Shown here piece after piece: positions 1 to 10,544 of a stretch of 64,000 nucleotides of DNA. A program made the translations under genes and the position numbers. This DNA comes from Hyunsoonleella flava (lineage in GTDB: Bacteria > Bacteroidota > Bacteroidia > Flavobacteriales > Flavobacteriaceae), in NCBI RefSeq assembly GCF_004310325.1, contig NZ_SIRT01000017.1, positions 19,834 to 83,833 on the forward strand, given 5' to 3'. Below the pieces are notes generated by a model. The model saw only the letters and a program-made list of their open reading frames with translations. It searched no databases and was not told the DNA's origin. Each line of letters opens with the position of its first letter. Position 1 is the first letter of the stretch.

Positions 1-2
1 TA

Positions 3-3000
3 CAGAAAAGCGGTGTTAATTATCAGGTTTTAATTGATGATTTAACAACCTATTACAGCAATAGAAATGCTTTTGACCTTCCAATTGCTAAAAACCAGCT
101 AAGAAGCTTAAAGAAAAAACCAAAAAAACAGGCCAGTGGGTCTCTAACTCAAAAAAGTTTGAGTTTACAGAATATTCTAGTCGGCAATCCAACTCAGCAT
201 GATGAATGTGAAGAAATTAATTGGCCCGTACCTACAAATTTTCAACTAGGTAGTATGGGTGGTTGCTTAACTGTAGATGAAACTTTAGCACAATTAGATT
301 TAATGCGCAGTTTGTACCCAAACCTCATTTCCGTTAAAACGGATGCTTCACCTACTGGACAAACTACTCATGGTAATTCCACAGGAGGAACTACATGGTT
401 AGGGCAAACAGTATATTACGTAAGAATTTCTGATAATCCAGATATTGATGAAGCCGCAGAACCTGAAACGTTGATTACTGGGATGATTCATGCTAGAGAG
501 GTTAATAGCCTTATGAATATTATGTACTTCATGTGGTATATTCTAGAAAACTATGATAGCGACCCTTTTATTAAGAATATAGTTGATAATCAAGAATTAT
601 ATTTTGTGCCAATAATTAATCCTGATGGATTACGTTGGAATGAAGTTATTGCACCAAACGGTGGTGGCTTACAAAGAAAAAATTTAAGACCCGGAGTTGC
701 AGATAATGGCAGTACAAGTACATCAAATAATGTAAGAGGAATAGATTTAAATAGAAACTTTAATTATTACTGGGGTTTTGATAATTCTGGTTCTTCACCT
801 ACACAAAGTAGTAATACATACAGAGGTGCATCTGCTGGATCAGAACCTGAAACCCAGATAATTCAAGATTTCGTAGCTCAACATGATTTCAAAGTTGGAG
901 TAAATCATCATTCGGGGTTAAATTCTATTGTAACTTCCTCATACAATGGCAGTCTTTCGGCAGCAGATTCAGGTCGTGAAGATGAATACGCGAAGATATG
1001 TCATGACTTAACACATTACAACCGTTATATTTATGGTTCAGCGCCTAACACGTTAACAGCAGCTAATGGTGATGCGAACGATTGGATGTTAGGAGGTCCC
1101 GCGGTTACATCTGGAGGACAAACCAGTTCTGGTTCAGGAAAAGACATCTTAGCTTTTGCTCCTGAAAATGGAGACGATTTTTGGCCTTTACCTTCACAAA
1201 TAACCCCTATTGCTCAAAGTGCTGTACGAACGAATTTCCTTTCAGTATTGTATTCGGGGAAATTTGCAAAACTACACGACCTAAATTTTAGCGCCATTTC
1301 TTCTACATCAGGAAATTTAACTTTTGGTGTTGAATATTTAGGAAAAACATATGATGACATTACACTAACGGTTACTCCAGTTTCTTCCAACATTACTTCA
1401 ATGACATCACCGTCTACTCAAACTGGTTGGACTAAACTGGAACAAAGAAATTTAACAGTATCTTATACTTTAGCCGCAGGAATTCAACCAAATGATGAAA
1501 TTGAATTTCAAGTAACTTTAAGTAACAATGATTTTGTGCTTTATCAAGCGAACTATGTTAAATATTATCAATCTAACGTATTGTTTGCTGATAATCCTGA
1601 TGCCACTGGAACATCTAATTGGTCTACATCAGGAGGTAGTTGGGGAACAACTTCTGACGCTTATTCAGGTTCGGCTGCAATAACAGACTCACCTTCTGGT
1701 TCCTACTCTAATAACGAAAACAAAACAATTACCTTAAACTCCTCTATCGACTTATCGGGAACCTCGCAGGCGTTAGTTCAATACTACGCTAAATGGGATT
1801 TAGAGCGTAATTATGATTTGGTACAAATTGAAGCAAGCACGAATGGAGGTGGTAGTTGGACTGCCCTTTGTGGAAATTATAATAAACCAGCTGCCGGATT
1901 TGATACCAATTTTCACTTAAATAAAAACACTTCAACTTTTAGAAACCACCAATCTACCAATGGAGATATTGTGTACGATGGAGATACCATGGATAAATGG
2001 GTGATGGAGGAAATTTATATTAATGCCACGGAAAATACATTTTTGTTAGGGCAAAGTAATGTGCAAATCCGTTTCAGATTAAAAAGTGATAGCGTTAATA
2101 GAGAAGATGATTTAACCACTACTTTTGATGGGTTTACTTTTGATGATTTTAGAGTAATTAGTATTGAGACACCATGCGTATTGTCAATTCCTACAGCTGT
2201 TGCGACAAATAATGTTACAGAAACAGGAGCTTCCATTACATGGGATAATATTCCATCCTCAATTTATGATTTAAGGTATCGTGAAGTTGGTACTCAAAAC
2301 TGGAATGATGTTAATGGATTATCTACTCCAAATTACGACATCACAGGTTTGGCAAATTTAACGGACTATGAAGTACAAGTTCGTGCAAACTGTGGGGCAA
2401 ATAGTTCGGCATACTCCAGTTCAATTACATTTACAACTTTAGATGTACAGTTAAATTATTGTGCTTCAGCAAGTACTAATGTAAATGATGAATATATAAG
2501 TAGAGTACAATTGAATACTATTGATAATGCTTCTGGACCTTTGTTTTATTCAGATTTCACTAATATTTCTACACCGTTAGAAAAGGGTTCTCAGTATACT
2601 ATTACTATTACACCAACTTGGACTGGACAAGTATATGCTGAAGCATACTCAGTTTGGATAGATTACAACAGGGATGGAGACTTTGAAGATGCCGGAGAAC
2701 AAGTGTTCACACAAAACCCAACTAATGCAACTAGTGTTAGCGGCAGTTTTACAGTGCCCTCAAGTGCAGTAGAAAATTCAACGAGAATGCGTGTTTCTAT
2801 GCAATATAACCAAATCCCTGCATCATGTCAAACCTTTCAATATGGTGAAGTTGAAGATTATACTATTGTAATTGAAGGTGCTGGTCCAGATGTTACACCT
2901 CCATTTATAACATTGAACGGCACAACTCCAGTAAACGTTACGCTTGGTAGTGCTTATACTGAAGAAGGTGCAACAGCAACCGATAACCTTGATGGTGATA

Positions 3001-6000
3001 TTTCAGCAAATATTGTTGTGGGTGGAGATACAGTAAACACTAATACTTTAGGAATTTATGTGGTAACTTACGATGTAAGTGATGCTGCAGGAAATGCTGC
3101 TGCACAGGTAACGAGAACTGTAAATGTAGTTGATGCAATTCCTGGATGTTCAGGTGGAATTACAGCCTACCCTTACTCAGAAGGGTTTGAAGTTTCCATA
3201 GGAGCTTGGACACAAGCTTCTGGAGATGATTTAGATTGGTTGGTAATTTCTAATAATACACCTTCTAATAATACGGGGCCATCTGGTGCTGTAGAAGGCA
3301 GCAGTTATATTTATGTTGAAGCATCAGGCAACGGAACAGGATATCCAAATAAGAGAGCTATTATTAATTCGCCATGTTTTGATCTATCGGCTGCTAGTGC
3401 TGCGGATTTTAGTTTTCAATACCATATGTTTGGAGCTGCTGATATGGGTACTATTGATTTAGAAGTTAGTAATGATGATGGAGCAACTTGGTCGAGTATT
3501 TGGAGTCAGTCTGGAAATCAAGGTAATTCTTGGTTAACGGTTAATATTGATTTAGACACTTATGCTGGAGGAAGTATCCAGTTACGTTTTAACAGATTTG
3601 TAGGCAGCACGTGGCAAGCAGATATTGCTTTAGACGATATTAACTTAACCACGGTTGAACAAGACACCACCGCTCCAGTGATTACCTTGGTGGGCACATC
3701 GCCAATAGATTTGAATGTTGGAGACACTTACACAGAACAAGGTGCCACGGCTACGGATAACATAGATGGTGACATTACAGCCAATATTGTAATAGGAGGT
3801 GATATTGTAGACACCAATACGGCTGGTACTTATGTGGTAACCTATAATGTAAGTGACAATGCAGGTAATACGGCGACACAAGTAACGAGAACGGTAAATG
3901 TTATTCCTGACACCACCGCACCAGTGATTACCTTAGTAGGCGCATCGACAATAGATTTAGATGTAGGCGGTACATATACAGAACAGGGAGCTACGGCTAC
4001 GGACAATATTGATGGAGATATTTCAGCCAATATTGTAATAGGAGGTGATGTGGTGGACACCAACATAGGAGGCACTTATGTTGTAACCTACGATGCAAGT
4101 GATGCATCAGGCAACCCAGCAACACAGGTTACCAGAACGGTGAATGTTATTCCTGACACCACCGCCCCAGCGATTACTCTAGTAGGCGCATCGACAATAG
4201 ATTTAGATGTAGGCGGTACATACACAGAACAGGGTGCCACGGCAACAGATAATATTGATGGTAATATTACAGCCAACATTGTAATAGGCGGCGATACCGT
4301 AGACACCAATACGGCTGGTACTTATGTAGTAACCTATAATGTAAGTGACAATGCAGGAAATCCAGCGACACAGGTTACTAGAACCGTAAATGTCATTCCA
4401 GACACCACCGCCCCAGTGATTACCTTGGTAGGCGCATCGACAATAGATATAAATGTTGGCGGTACATATACAGAACAGGGTGCAACAGCAACGGATAATA
4501 TTGATGGTGATATTTCAGCAAATATTGTTATTGGAGGTGATCTGGTGGACACCAACATAGGAGGCACTTACGTGGTAACCTACGATGTAAGTGATGCAGC
4601 AGGCAACCCAGCAACACAGGTTACGAGAACGGTAAATATTATTCCTGATACAACAGCCCCAGTGATTACCTTGGTGGGAGCATCGCCAATAGATTTAAAT
4701 GTTGGAGACACTTATACAGAAGAAGGCGCAACAGCAACAGATAATATCGATGGTGATATTTCAGCAAATATTGTAATAGGAGGTGATACGGTGGACACCA
4801 ACACAGGAGGCACTTATGTTGTGACCTACGATGTAAGTGATGCAGCAGGCAACCCAGCAACACAGGTTACGAGAACGGTAAATATTATTCCTGATACAAC
4901 AGCCCCAGTGATTACCTTGGTGGGAGCATCGCCAATAGATTTAAATGTTGGAGACACTTATACAGAAGAAGGCGCAACAGCAACAGATAATATCGATGGT
5001 GATATTTCAGCAAATATTGTAATAGGAGGTGATACGGTGGACACCAACACAGGAGGCACTTATGTTGTGACCTATGATGTAAGCGACAATGCAGGCAATC
5101 CAGCAACACAGGTTACCAGAACGGTGAATGTTATTCCTGATACAACAGCCCCAGTGATTACCTTGATTGGAGCATCGACTATAGATTTAGACGTTGGGGC
5201 AACATATACTGAACAGGGTGCTACGGCCACTGATAATATAGATGGCGACATTACAGCCAACATTATAATAGGAGGCGATACGGTAGACACTAATACGGCT
5301 GGTACCTATGTAGTAACATTTAACGTAAATGATAATGCAGGCAATGCAGCGACACAGGTTATCAGAACGGTGAATGTTATTCCCGATACAACAGCTCCAG
5401 TGATTACCTTGGTAGGCGCATCGACAATAGATTTAGATGTGGGCGGTACATACACAGAACAGGGTGCCACAGCTACGGATAATATCGATGGCGACATTAC
5501 AGCCAACATTGTAATAGGCGGCGATATAGTAGACACGAATACAGCTGGTACATATGTAGTAACCTACGATGTAAGTGATGCGGCAGGCAATCCAGCAACA
5601 CAGGTTACGAGAACGGTGAACGTTATTCCAGATACTACTGCACCAGTGATTACCTTGGTAGGCGCATCGACAATAGATTTAGATGTAGGCGGTACATACA
5701 CAGAACAGGGTGCCACAGCTATTGACAATATAGATGGTGACATTACAGCCAACATTGTAATAGGAGGCGATACGGTGGACACCAATACGGCTGGTACATA
5801 TGTAGTAACCTACGATGTAAGTGATGCGGCAGGAAATCCAGCAACACAGGTTACGAGAACGGTGAACGTTATTCCAGACACCACCGTGCCAGTGATTACC
5901 TTGGTGGGAGCATCGACAATAGATTTAAATGTTGGAGACACTTATCCAGAACAGGGTGCCACAGCTATGGACAATATAGATGGTGACATTACAGCCAACA

Positions 6001-6890
6001 TTGTAATAGGCGGCGATATAGTAGACACCAATACAGCTGGTACATATGTAGTAACATACAATGTAAATGATAATGCAGGAAACCCTGCCACAGAAGTTAC
6101 ACGTACTGTTAATGTAAACAGTGTTCCAACTGATGTAGTATTACATCAAGGATTTTTTGAATCTGGCTGGGACGGATGGATAGATGGAGGTACAGATTGT
6201 GCTAGACGTAATGATTCAAGATCTTATGAGGGAAATTTTTCGATAAGAATTCGTGATAATTCAGGAGTCGGCTCTTCAATGACATATTCTAATGTTGATT
6301 TAACTTCATTTGCTGAAGTGCAGGTTGACTTCTATTTTTATGTATATAGCATGGAAAATAATGAAGACTTTTGGTTGCGCTTTTTTGATGGATCTTCTTG
6401 GATAACGGTAGAGACTTGGGCTAGAGCTATAGAAATTAACAATAACACATTTTATAATGCTACGGTAGTTATACCTGCATCTGTTTATAATTTCTCATCA
6501 AATTCCGGATTTAGATTCCAATGTGATGCATCAGGAAATGCGGATCAGATATTTATAGATCAAGTTACAATTACAGGGTTTGGATCTCCTACAGGTAGTG
6601 GTAATACTCTAGTAAATTTAGGTGGCACCACGAAAACAGGTATAGATAAACAAGTTGAGGAAGAAGAGGAATTTATAGTATATCCTAATCCAGTCAAAGG
6701 AGAATTCATAAATGTGAGTGTACCAGGAACTTCGAATTTTGATTATAAAGTCATTAATATGATTGGACAAATTGTAGCAGAAGGTAAATCTACTGGAAAA
6801 ATAAAGGTAGATAGAATTGAGAGCGGTGTTTACATGTTACAAGTTTATGATGGAGATGAACTTTTAACTAAACGGATTATAAAAGAATAA
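3..6890 (+). CDS. Secreted M14 zinc carboxypeptidase with DUF5011 repeats and T9SS sorting domain (5' end outside window)
   Basis: The frame is already open at base 3, and residues encoded before the first internal start (TTG at 159) look like an M14 propeptide (GVNYQVLIDDL), so the gene starts upstream of the window. Counting from base 159: zinc ligands HxxE at H111/E114 (HARE), substrate-site DLNRNF, third ligand in NHHSG (H251) and catalytic Glu E336 (APENG). Then follow an Fn3 domain (about 670-755), a GEVED-type domain (YNRDGDFEDAGEQ), one DUF5011 repeat, a MAM-like domain, ten tandem DUF5011 repeats (1169-1988), another jelly-roll-like region and a C-terminal T9SS type A sorting domain (VYPNPV ... 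GVYMLQV). Expected: exported peptidase, processed and cell-surface bound or released through T9SS. Family assignment is firm; substrate is unknown. A strong terminator follows. Confidence 0.93.
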   Translation, partial: QKSGVNYQVLIDDLTTYYSNRNAFDLPIAKNQLRSLKKKPKKQASGSLTQKSLSLQNILVGNPTQHDECEEINWPVPTNFQLGSMGGCLTVDETLAQLDLMRSLYPNLISVKTDASPTGQTTHGNSTGGTTWLGQTVYYVRISDNPDIDEAAEPETLITGMIHAREVNSLMNIMYFMWYILENYDSDPFIKNIVDNQELYFVPIINPDGLRWNEVIAPNGGGLQRKNLRPGVADNGSTSTSNNVRGIDLNRNFNYYWGFDNSGSSPTQSSNTYRGASAGSEPETQIIQDFVAQHDFKVGVNHHSGLNSIVTSSYNGSLSAADSGREDEYAKICHDLTHYNRYIYGSAPNTLTAANGDANDWMLGGPAVTSGGQTSSGSGKDILAFAPENGDDFWPLPSQITPIAQSAVRTNFLSVLYSGKFAKLHDLNFSAISSTSGNLTFGVEYLGKTYDDITLTVTPVSSNITSMTSPSTQTGWTKLEQRNLTVSYTLAAGIQPNDEIEFQVTLSNNDFVLYQANYVKYYQSNVLFADNPDATGTSNWSTSGGSWGTTSDAYSGSAAITDSPSGSYSNNENKTITLNSSIDLSGTSQALVQYYAKWDLERNYDLVQIEASTNGGGSWTALCGNYNKPAAGFDTNFHLNKNTSTFRNHQSTNGDIVYDGDTMDKWVMEEIYINATENTFLLGQSNVQIRFRLKSDSVNREDDLTTTFDGFTFDDFRVISIETPCVLSIPTAVATNNVTETGASITWDNIPSSIYDLRYREVGTQNWNDVNGLSTPNYDITGLANLTDYEVQVRANCGANSSAYSSSITFTTLDVQLNYCASASTNVNDEYISRVQLNTIDNASGPLFYSDFTNISTPLEKGSQYTITITPTWTGQVYAEAYSVWIDYNRDGDFEDAGEQVFTQNPTNATSVSGSFTVPSSAVENSTRMRVSMQYNQIPASCQTFQYGEVEDYTIVIEGAGPDVTPPFITLNGTTPVNVTLGSAYTEEGATATDNLDGDISANIVVGGDTVNTNTLGIYVVTYDVSDAAGNAAAQVTRTVNVVDAIPGCSGGITAYPYSEGFEVSIGAWTQASGDDLDWLVISNNTPSNNTGPSGAVEGSSYIYVEASGNGTGYPNKRAIINSPCFDLSAASAADFSFQYHMFGAADMGTIDLEVSNDDGATWSSIWSQSGNQGNSWLTVNIDLDTYAGGSIQLRFNRFVGSTWQADIALDDINLTTVEQDTTAPVITLVGTSPIDLNVGDTYTEQGATATDNIDGDITANIVIGGDIVDTNTAGTYVVTYNVSDNAGNTATQVTRTVNVIPDTTAPVITLVGASTIDLDVGGTYTEQGATATDNIDGDISANIVIGGDVVDTNIGGTYVVTYDASDASGNPATQVTRTVNVIPDTTAPAITLVGASTIDLDVGGTYTEQGATATDNIDGNITANIVIGGDTVDTNTAGTYVVTYNVSDNAGNPATQVTRTVNVIPDTTAPVITLVGASTIDINVGGTYTEQGATATDNIDGDISANIVIGGDLVDTNIGGTYVVTYDVSDAAGNPATQVTRTVNIIPDTTAPVITLVGASPIDLNVGDTYTEEGATATDNIDGDISANIVIGGDTVDTNTGGTYVVTYDVSDAAGNPATQVTRTVNIIPDTTAPVITLVGASPIDLNVGDTYTEEGATATDNIDGDISANIVIGGDTVDTNTGGTYVVTYDVSDNAGNPATQVTRTVNVIPDTTAPVITLIGASTIDLDVGATYTEQGATATDNIDGDITANIIIGGDTVDTNTAGTYVVTFNVNDNAGNAATQVIRTVNVIPDTTAPVITLVGASTIDLDVGGTYTEQGATATDNIDGDITANIVIGGDIVDTNTAGTYVVTYDVSDAAGNPATQVTRTVNVIPDTTAPVITLVGASTIDLDVGGTYTEQGATAIDNIDGDITANIVIGGDTVDTNTAGTYVVTYDVSDAAGNPATQVTRTVNVIPDTTVPVITLVGASTIDLNVGDTYPEQGATAMDNIDGDITANIVIGGDIVDTNTAGTYVVTYNVNDNAGNPATEVTRTVNVNSVPTDVVLHQGFFESGWDGWIDGGTDCARRNDSRSYEGNFSIRIRDNSGVGSSMTYSNVDLTSFAEVQVDFYFYVYSMENNEDFWLRFFDGSSWITVETWARAIEINNNTFYNATVVIPASVYNFSSNSGFRFQCDASGNADQIFIDQVTITGFGSPTGSGNTLVNLGGTTKTGIDKQVEEEEEFIVYPNPVKGEFINVSVPGTSNFDYKVINMIGQIVAEGKSTGKIKVDRIESGVYMLQVYDGDELLTKRIIKE
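3663..6122 (+). repeat. Ten tandem 246-bp DUF5011-encoding repeats
   Basis: Ten in-frame units of exactly 246 bp (82 aa) start at 3663, 3909, and so on to 5877. Each begins DTTAPVITL and ends with RTVNVIP or a close variant. One more diverged unit lies upstream near 2889. Units 4 to 6 include an exact 251-bp identity (4578-4828 against 4824-5074), showing recent unit duplication. The repeats encode Ig-like spacer domains that probably hold the catalytic domain away from the cell surface. Confidence 0.95.
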
Positions 6891-6913
6891 TTAATAGTAA
6901 AATAGATTCATAA

Positions 6914-6947
6914 AACGTCCAAATTCTTAAAATTTGGACGTTTTTTT
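6914..6947. terminator. Bidirectional intrinsic terminator
   Basis: Stem AACGTCCAAATT / AATTTGGACGTT around a short loop with T-runs on both strands. It lies between the converging carboxypeptidase gene and the exonuclease gene, and the hairpin nearly touches the stop codon of the latter. Confidence 0.9.
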
Positions 6948-7659
6948 ATACACGAATAATTTCATCATCAGTAAGCAGTTCATCACCTCTTAATCTCAAG
7001 AAAATTTGAGCAACGGCTATAGTGTCTTTTTCACAATAATCAATGATTCTATCAATATTACCTTCTTCATAGTAAACGGCGTAAACCTCACTGCCATCTA
7101 TATCATCTTTTGGAGAAGGGATGCCTAAAACATTTGTTAAAAGTTTTAGAGAGGTATAGGTTTTATAATCGCCAAATTTCCACAACTCCAAAGTGTCTAG
7201 ATGTGGGACTTCCCAAGGCTTTTTTCCGAAGAGATTCAATTTATAAGGCAATTCAATATTATGGATTATCATACGACGAGCGATATAGGGAAAGTCAAAT
7301 TCCTTACCATTATGGGCGCATAACAAATGCTTGTTTTGACTGAAATGAGTAATCAATAAATTCTTAAAACCCTTTAGAATGGTAATTTCATCTCCATAAA
7401 ACGAAGTCACTCTAAACATTCTTCGTTGCCCTTGATAGTTAAAGTATCCAACCGAAATACATATAATTTTACCAAATTCGGCCCAAATTCCTGCTCTATC
7501 ATAGAATTCCTCAGGGGTGTATTCATCCTTTCTTTGATATTGCGTTTTATTCTCCCAAAGGGATTGTTTGGTGTCGTCTAATTCAGAAAAATTTTGAAAC
7601 TCAGGTACGGTCTCTATATCAAGAAATAGTATGTTTTCTAAGTCTAATTTTTTAATCAT
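6946..7659 (-). CDS. Predicted 3'-5' exonuclease, PolB-exonuclease-like (DnaQ fold)
   Basis: Ribonuclease H-like DEDDy exonuclease. Visible motifs: ExoI LDIETVPE (D and E metal ligands) near residue 14, ExoII HNGKEFDFPY near 115-124, and ExoIII YCEKD with the Y-x3-D pattern near 209-213. The 237-aa length fits the family of stand-alone exonucleases related to the DNA polymerase B proofreading domain. The start overlaps the stop of the upstream serine hydrolase gene by 8 bp (ATGATTAA), so the two are probably translationally coupled. The biological substrate is not known; DNA or RNA end trimming is the family-level expectation. Confidence 0.85.
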   Translation of the reverse strand: MIKKLDLENILFLDIETVPEFQNFSELDDTKQSLWENKTQYQRKDEYTPEEFYDRAGIWAEFGKIICISVGYFNYQGQRRMFRVTSFYGDEITILKGFKNLLITHFSQNKHLLCAHNGKEFDFPYIARRMIIHNIELPYKLNLFGKKPWEVPHLDTLELWKFGDYKTYTSLKLLTNVLGIPSPKDDIDGSEVYAVYYEEGNIDRIIDYCEKDTIAVAQIFLRLRGDELLTDDEIIRV

Positions 7660-8806
7660 TATTCATCATTTTATAAGCCTCCTCAATATAAGTGTCAACG
7701 TCTGCCTTAAATTCGCCGAAGTAATCCTGTTTGACACGGTCGTGTCCTAATCGTACAATAATGATATTATCCTCACGATTTACAATTACCATTTGGCCCA
7801 AGTGCCCACGCATCAAAAAGAAATCTTTGTCATTTTTATGATACAACCACCAACCATAACCATACTGCGGACTCTCAGGAAAACGTGGTTTTAAGGATTT
7901 AGCAACAAAAGTAGAATCTAATAGCTGTGTTCCATTCCATTTACCATAATCTTTATAAAGCTTACCTAGGCGCGCAAAATCTTTAGCATTACTCGCAATA
8001 CAGCAATAGGCCTTTACCAAATCATGGTCTTCACTATCCACCTGCCATAGTGCTTCATTTTCTGAGCCCAAAGGCTTCCAGAATTTCTCTTCCAAATATT
8101 CATATAAGGTTTTACCCGTAGCTTTTTCAAGAACCATAGCCAACATTTGTGTATCGCCACTTGCATATTTAAAAGATTTCCCAGGTTCTTGGATTACTTT
8201 TAACCCAAGCATTACTTTTTCTAAATCATCATCAAAATAGGCGCGTGTGGTAATGGAAAGCGGAGAATAGTAAGCTTCATCCCAATTTGTGCCTGAAGCC
8301 ATGGATGATAAATCACCTACTGTCATTTTGCTGGCCTCCTCTTCACAAAATTCTGGTAGAAAATCACAAACAGGTTGGTCTAAATTTTCAATATACCCTT
8401 CCATAATGGCTTTACCCAACATAGCGGATACATAGCTTTTTGCCATAGAAAACGAGTTGGATTTTGAATCTTCCCCAAAACCATCATAATAGTTTTCAAA
8501 CCAAATGCTATCATTTTTTATAATAACATAGGCAATAGTACCATATTTCGCATTAACTTCATTTAAAGGTTTAGTTTCTGAAAATAAATTGTAGTTTTTA
8601 TGATTTGGCCAAGGTTGAGGTTTGCCATTTGCAATTGGTTGATTAACAAAATGTTTGTAATCCTCTAGATAAGCGGTTGTATGACCTTTTAAATAGATGG
8701 TTCTTACGGCTTTGATTAGGTAATCCGTATCTGTGATATATAACACAATAATTGTTACGCTAATAAGAATTACGAGCCATTTAAATAGTTTTCTAAGGAA
8801 TTTCAT
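7652..8806 (-). CDS. Membrane-anchored serine hydrolase, beta-lactamase/PBP-like family
   Basis: Serine beta-lactamase-like hydrolase (class C/EstB fold). An N-terminal membrane segment (about residues 8-27) anchors a periplasmic catalytic domain. The SxxK nucleophile motif is in SMAKS, the second motif is probably the YAS of KYASGDTQ, and the third is near RGHLGQ. The ATG at 8806 is preferred; the longer frame would need a TTG at 8815. It overlaps the downstream exonuclease gene by 8 bp. Members are esterases, D-aminopeptidases or peptidases far more often than true beta-lactamases, so no antibiotic-resistance role is inferred. Confidence 0.85.
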   Translation of the reverse strand: MKFLRKLFKWLVILISVTIIVLYITDTDYLIKAVRTIYLKGHTTAYLEDYKHFVNQPIANGKPQPWPNHKNYNLFSETKPLNEVNAKYGTIAYVIIKNDSIWFENYYDGFGEDSKSNSFSMAKSYVSAMLGKAIMEGYIENLDQPVCDFLPEFCEEEASKMTVGDLSSMASGTNWDEAYYSPLSITTRAYFDDDLEKVMLGLKVIQEPGKSFKYASGDTQMLAMVLEKATGKTLYEYLEEKFWKPLGSENEALWQVDSEDHDLVKAYCCIASNAKDFARLGKLYKDYGKWNGTQLLDSTFVAKSLKPRFPESPQYGYGWWLYHKNDKDFFLMRGHLGQMVIVNREDNIIIVRLGHDRVKQDYFGEFKADVDTYIEEAYKMMNND

Positions 8807-8868
8807 TATGTACAATTAAACGTACATAAATATAATGATTTCAGGTGAATCGGATTATGGTCTGCACA

Positions 8869-9342
8869 TTAAAAAAGCGATTGTTGCTTGTAAGGGCTCT
8901 CATGCTCCAATAACCATTTTTTTCTATGAAGTCCGCCAGCATAACCAGTTAATGATCCATCGCTACCTATAACACGATGACAGGGAATGATTACCCACAA
9001 CGGGTTTTTGCCATTAGCGTTTGCAACCGCACGAATGGCTTTTACGTCACCTAGTTGTTTGGATAGTTCTAGATAGGATATTGTTTTTCCGTAAGGGATT
9101 TGTTCCAATAGACCCCATACTTTCTGTTGAAAATCGGTGCCCTCTGGGTTCAACTTTAAATTGAATTGTTTGCGGGATCCTTCGAAATATTCTTTAAGTT
9201 GAATGGCGCAATCTTCTAATCCTGCAGGAATAATATCAGTAACCTTTTCTTCAGAATTAAGTATTGTTACAGATGAAATACCATCAATATCACCAGTAAT
9301 TTTGGTAAACCCTAAAGGTGTATTGATGATACAGGTTTCCAT
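8869..9342 (-). CDS. ogt: Methylated-DNA--protein-cysteine methyltransferase
   Basis: Suicide DNA-repair protein that removes O6-alkyl groups from guanine. The C-terminal domain has the acceptor-cysteine motif PCHRVIG followed by G-LTGYAGGL, and the winged-helix DNA-binding part around FQQKVWGLLEQIPYGKT. At 157 aa it has the length of the Ogt form without an Ada regulatory domain. Its start overlaps the stop of the upstream CBS-domain gene by one base (TAATG), so translation is likely coupled. Confidence 0.95.
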   Translation of the reverse strand: METCIINTPLGFTKITGDIDGISSVTILNSEEKVTDIIPAGLEDCAIQLKEYFEGSRKQFNLKLNPEGTDFQQKVWGLLEQIPYGKTISYLELSKQLGDVKAIRAVANANGKNPLWVIIPCHRVIGSDGSLTGYAGGLHRKKWLLEHESPYKQQSLF

Positions 9343-10427
9343 TATTCCAAGGGCTTTTCTTCTTCAATAATACCCAATTTTTTAGCGCGAGCTTCCCAAC
9401 TTTTTCTTGCCAAATGTTGAAGATCTGAAACGTTATCACTTTCATCCATTATTTCCATTCCTAAAAGTGTTTCAATTACATCCTCCATGGTTACTAAACC
9501 ACTTACGGAGCCGTATTCATCTACCACTAACGCCATATGATTTCTACTTTCAACCAATTTTTCAAAAAGTGTTGGAATAGGGAGATTTCTGTTTACAACG
9601 ATAATATCACGTTTCAGTTCTGATAGCTTTTTGGAGTTATTATCTAATGCCATCTCCTTAAAAATCTCATCTTTTAGCACGAGCCCTTTAATATTATCAG
9701 AGTCATCAGTATAAACAGGAATTCTTGAAAAGCGCAGGTTTAAATTGCGTTTAAAAAAATCTTCAACAGTGGTGTTTTCATCTTCTGTTTTCATTACTGT
9801 TCTTGGAGTCATCACATCTTTTGCAAATATTTCTTTAAAGGTGAGCAGGTTTTTAATGATTTTGCTCTCATTTTCTTGAAACACGCCTTCTTCATGTGCA
9901 ATTTCAGTCATTGCCATAAAGCCTTCTCTACTCAATACACTACCATGGCCTTTGCCTCCGATAAGTTTTGTTGTGAGTTGGAGTAACCATAAAATCCCGG
10001 TCCATTTCAAAGGGAAAATTAAAATCATTAAAGTTTTTGAAGCAAAATTTGCCAGTCCTTTCCAGTAGGTAGCACCAATAGTTTTCGGAATAATTTCAGA
10101 AGCTACTAATATTAAAAACGTCATAATTGCAGAAACAACTCCAACAGTATTAATACCCCAAAGTTCTACTTTATAAGGCAGTTTTTCTGCTTCAATACCC
10201 ACCATCATGGCACCTAAAGTGTGTGCAATAGTATTAAGTGTAAGGATGGCAATTAAAGGCTTATCTACATCTTTTTTTAAATTTTCTAAAGTAGTGGCGT
10301 AGTCTTTTCCTTCCTGTTTTTTTACATTAATAAATGTTGGGGTAACACTCAGTAACACCGCTTCAAGAATAGAACATAAAAAGGAAAAGAAAATAGAAAT
10401 GGTTGCCCAAAAAATTAGTGCGCTCAT
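9342..10427 (-). CDS. CNNM/CorC-type membrane protein (DUF21 plus CBS pair)
   Basis: 361-aa integral membrane protein. The N-terminal DUF21 region has several hydrophobic segments (about 1-25, 60-80, 88-112, 125-150), followed by a cytoplasmic pair of CBS domains (from about 190 to 325, including DVMTPRTVM and VVDEYGSVSGLVTMEDVIETLLG). Such proteins are often annotated as hemolysin-like, but the family is now associated with magnesium or cobalt export. The usual C-terminal CorC_HlyC domain is missing or very short. First gene of a compact minus-strand operon that continues with ogt. Confidence 0.87.
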   Translation of the reverse strand: MSALIFWATISIFFSFLCSILEAVLLSVTPTFINVKKQEGKDYATTLENLKKDVDKPLIAILTLNTIAHTLGAMMVGIEAEKLPYKVELWGINTVGVVSAIMTFLILVASEIIPKTIGATYWKGLANFASKTLMILIFPLKWTGILWLLQLTTKLIGGKGHGSVLSREGFMAMTEIAHEEGVFQENESKIIKNLLTFKEIFAKDVMTPRTVMKTEDENTTVEDFFKRNLNLRFSRIPVYTDDSDNIKGLVLKDEIFKEMALDNNSKKLSELKRDIIVVNRNLPIPTLFEKLVESRNHMALVVDEYGSVSGLVTMEDVIETLLGMEIMDESDNVSDLQHLARKSWEARAKKLGIIEEEKPLE

Positions 10428-10544
10428 TAAACAGGTTTTAGTTGTTGGCTAATTTACGAAATCAATTTTACTAAGTGCGATAGTGACTTTGTTCGATTTA
10501 TAAATAAGTCGTATCTTGAAAGAAATATCTTAACCCTATTTGTT

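Noticed and set aside
3645..5785. Series of 65-78 aa minus-strand open frames opposite the DUF5011 array
   Set aside because: They repeat with the 246-bp unit and exist only because the plus-strand repeats are free of certain codons; no start signals or own composition.
3663..6122. CRISPR-like periodicity
   Set aside because: The period is 246 bp, in frame and coding; no short repeat-spacer pattern.
7652..8806. Antibiotic-resistance beta-lactamase
   Set aside because: Only family-level SxxK similarity; membrane-anchored relatives are mostly esterases or peptidases.
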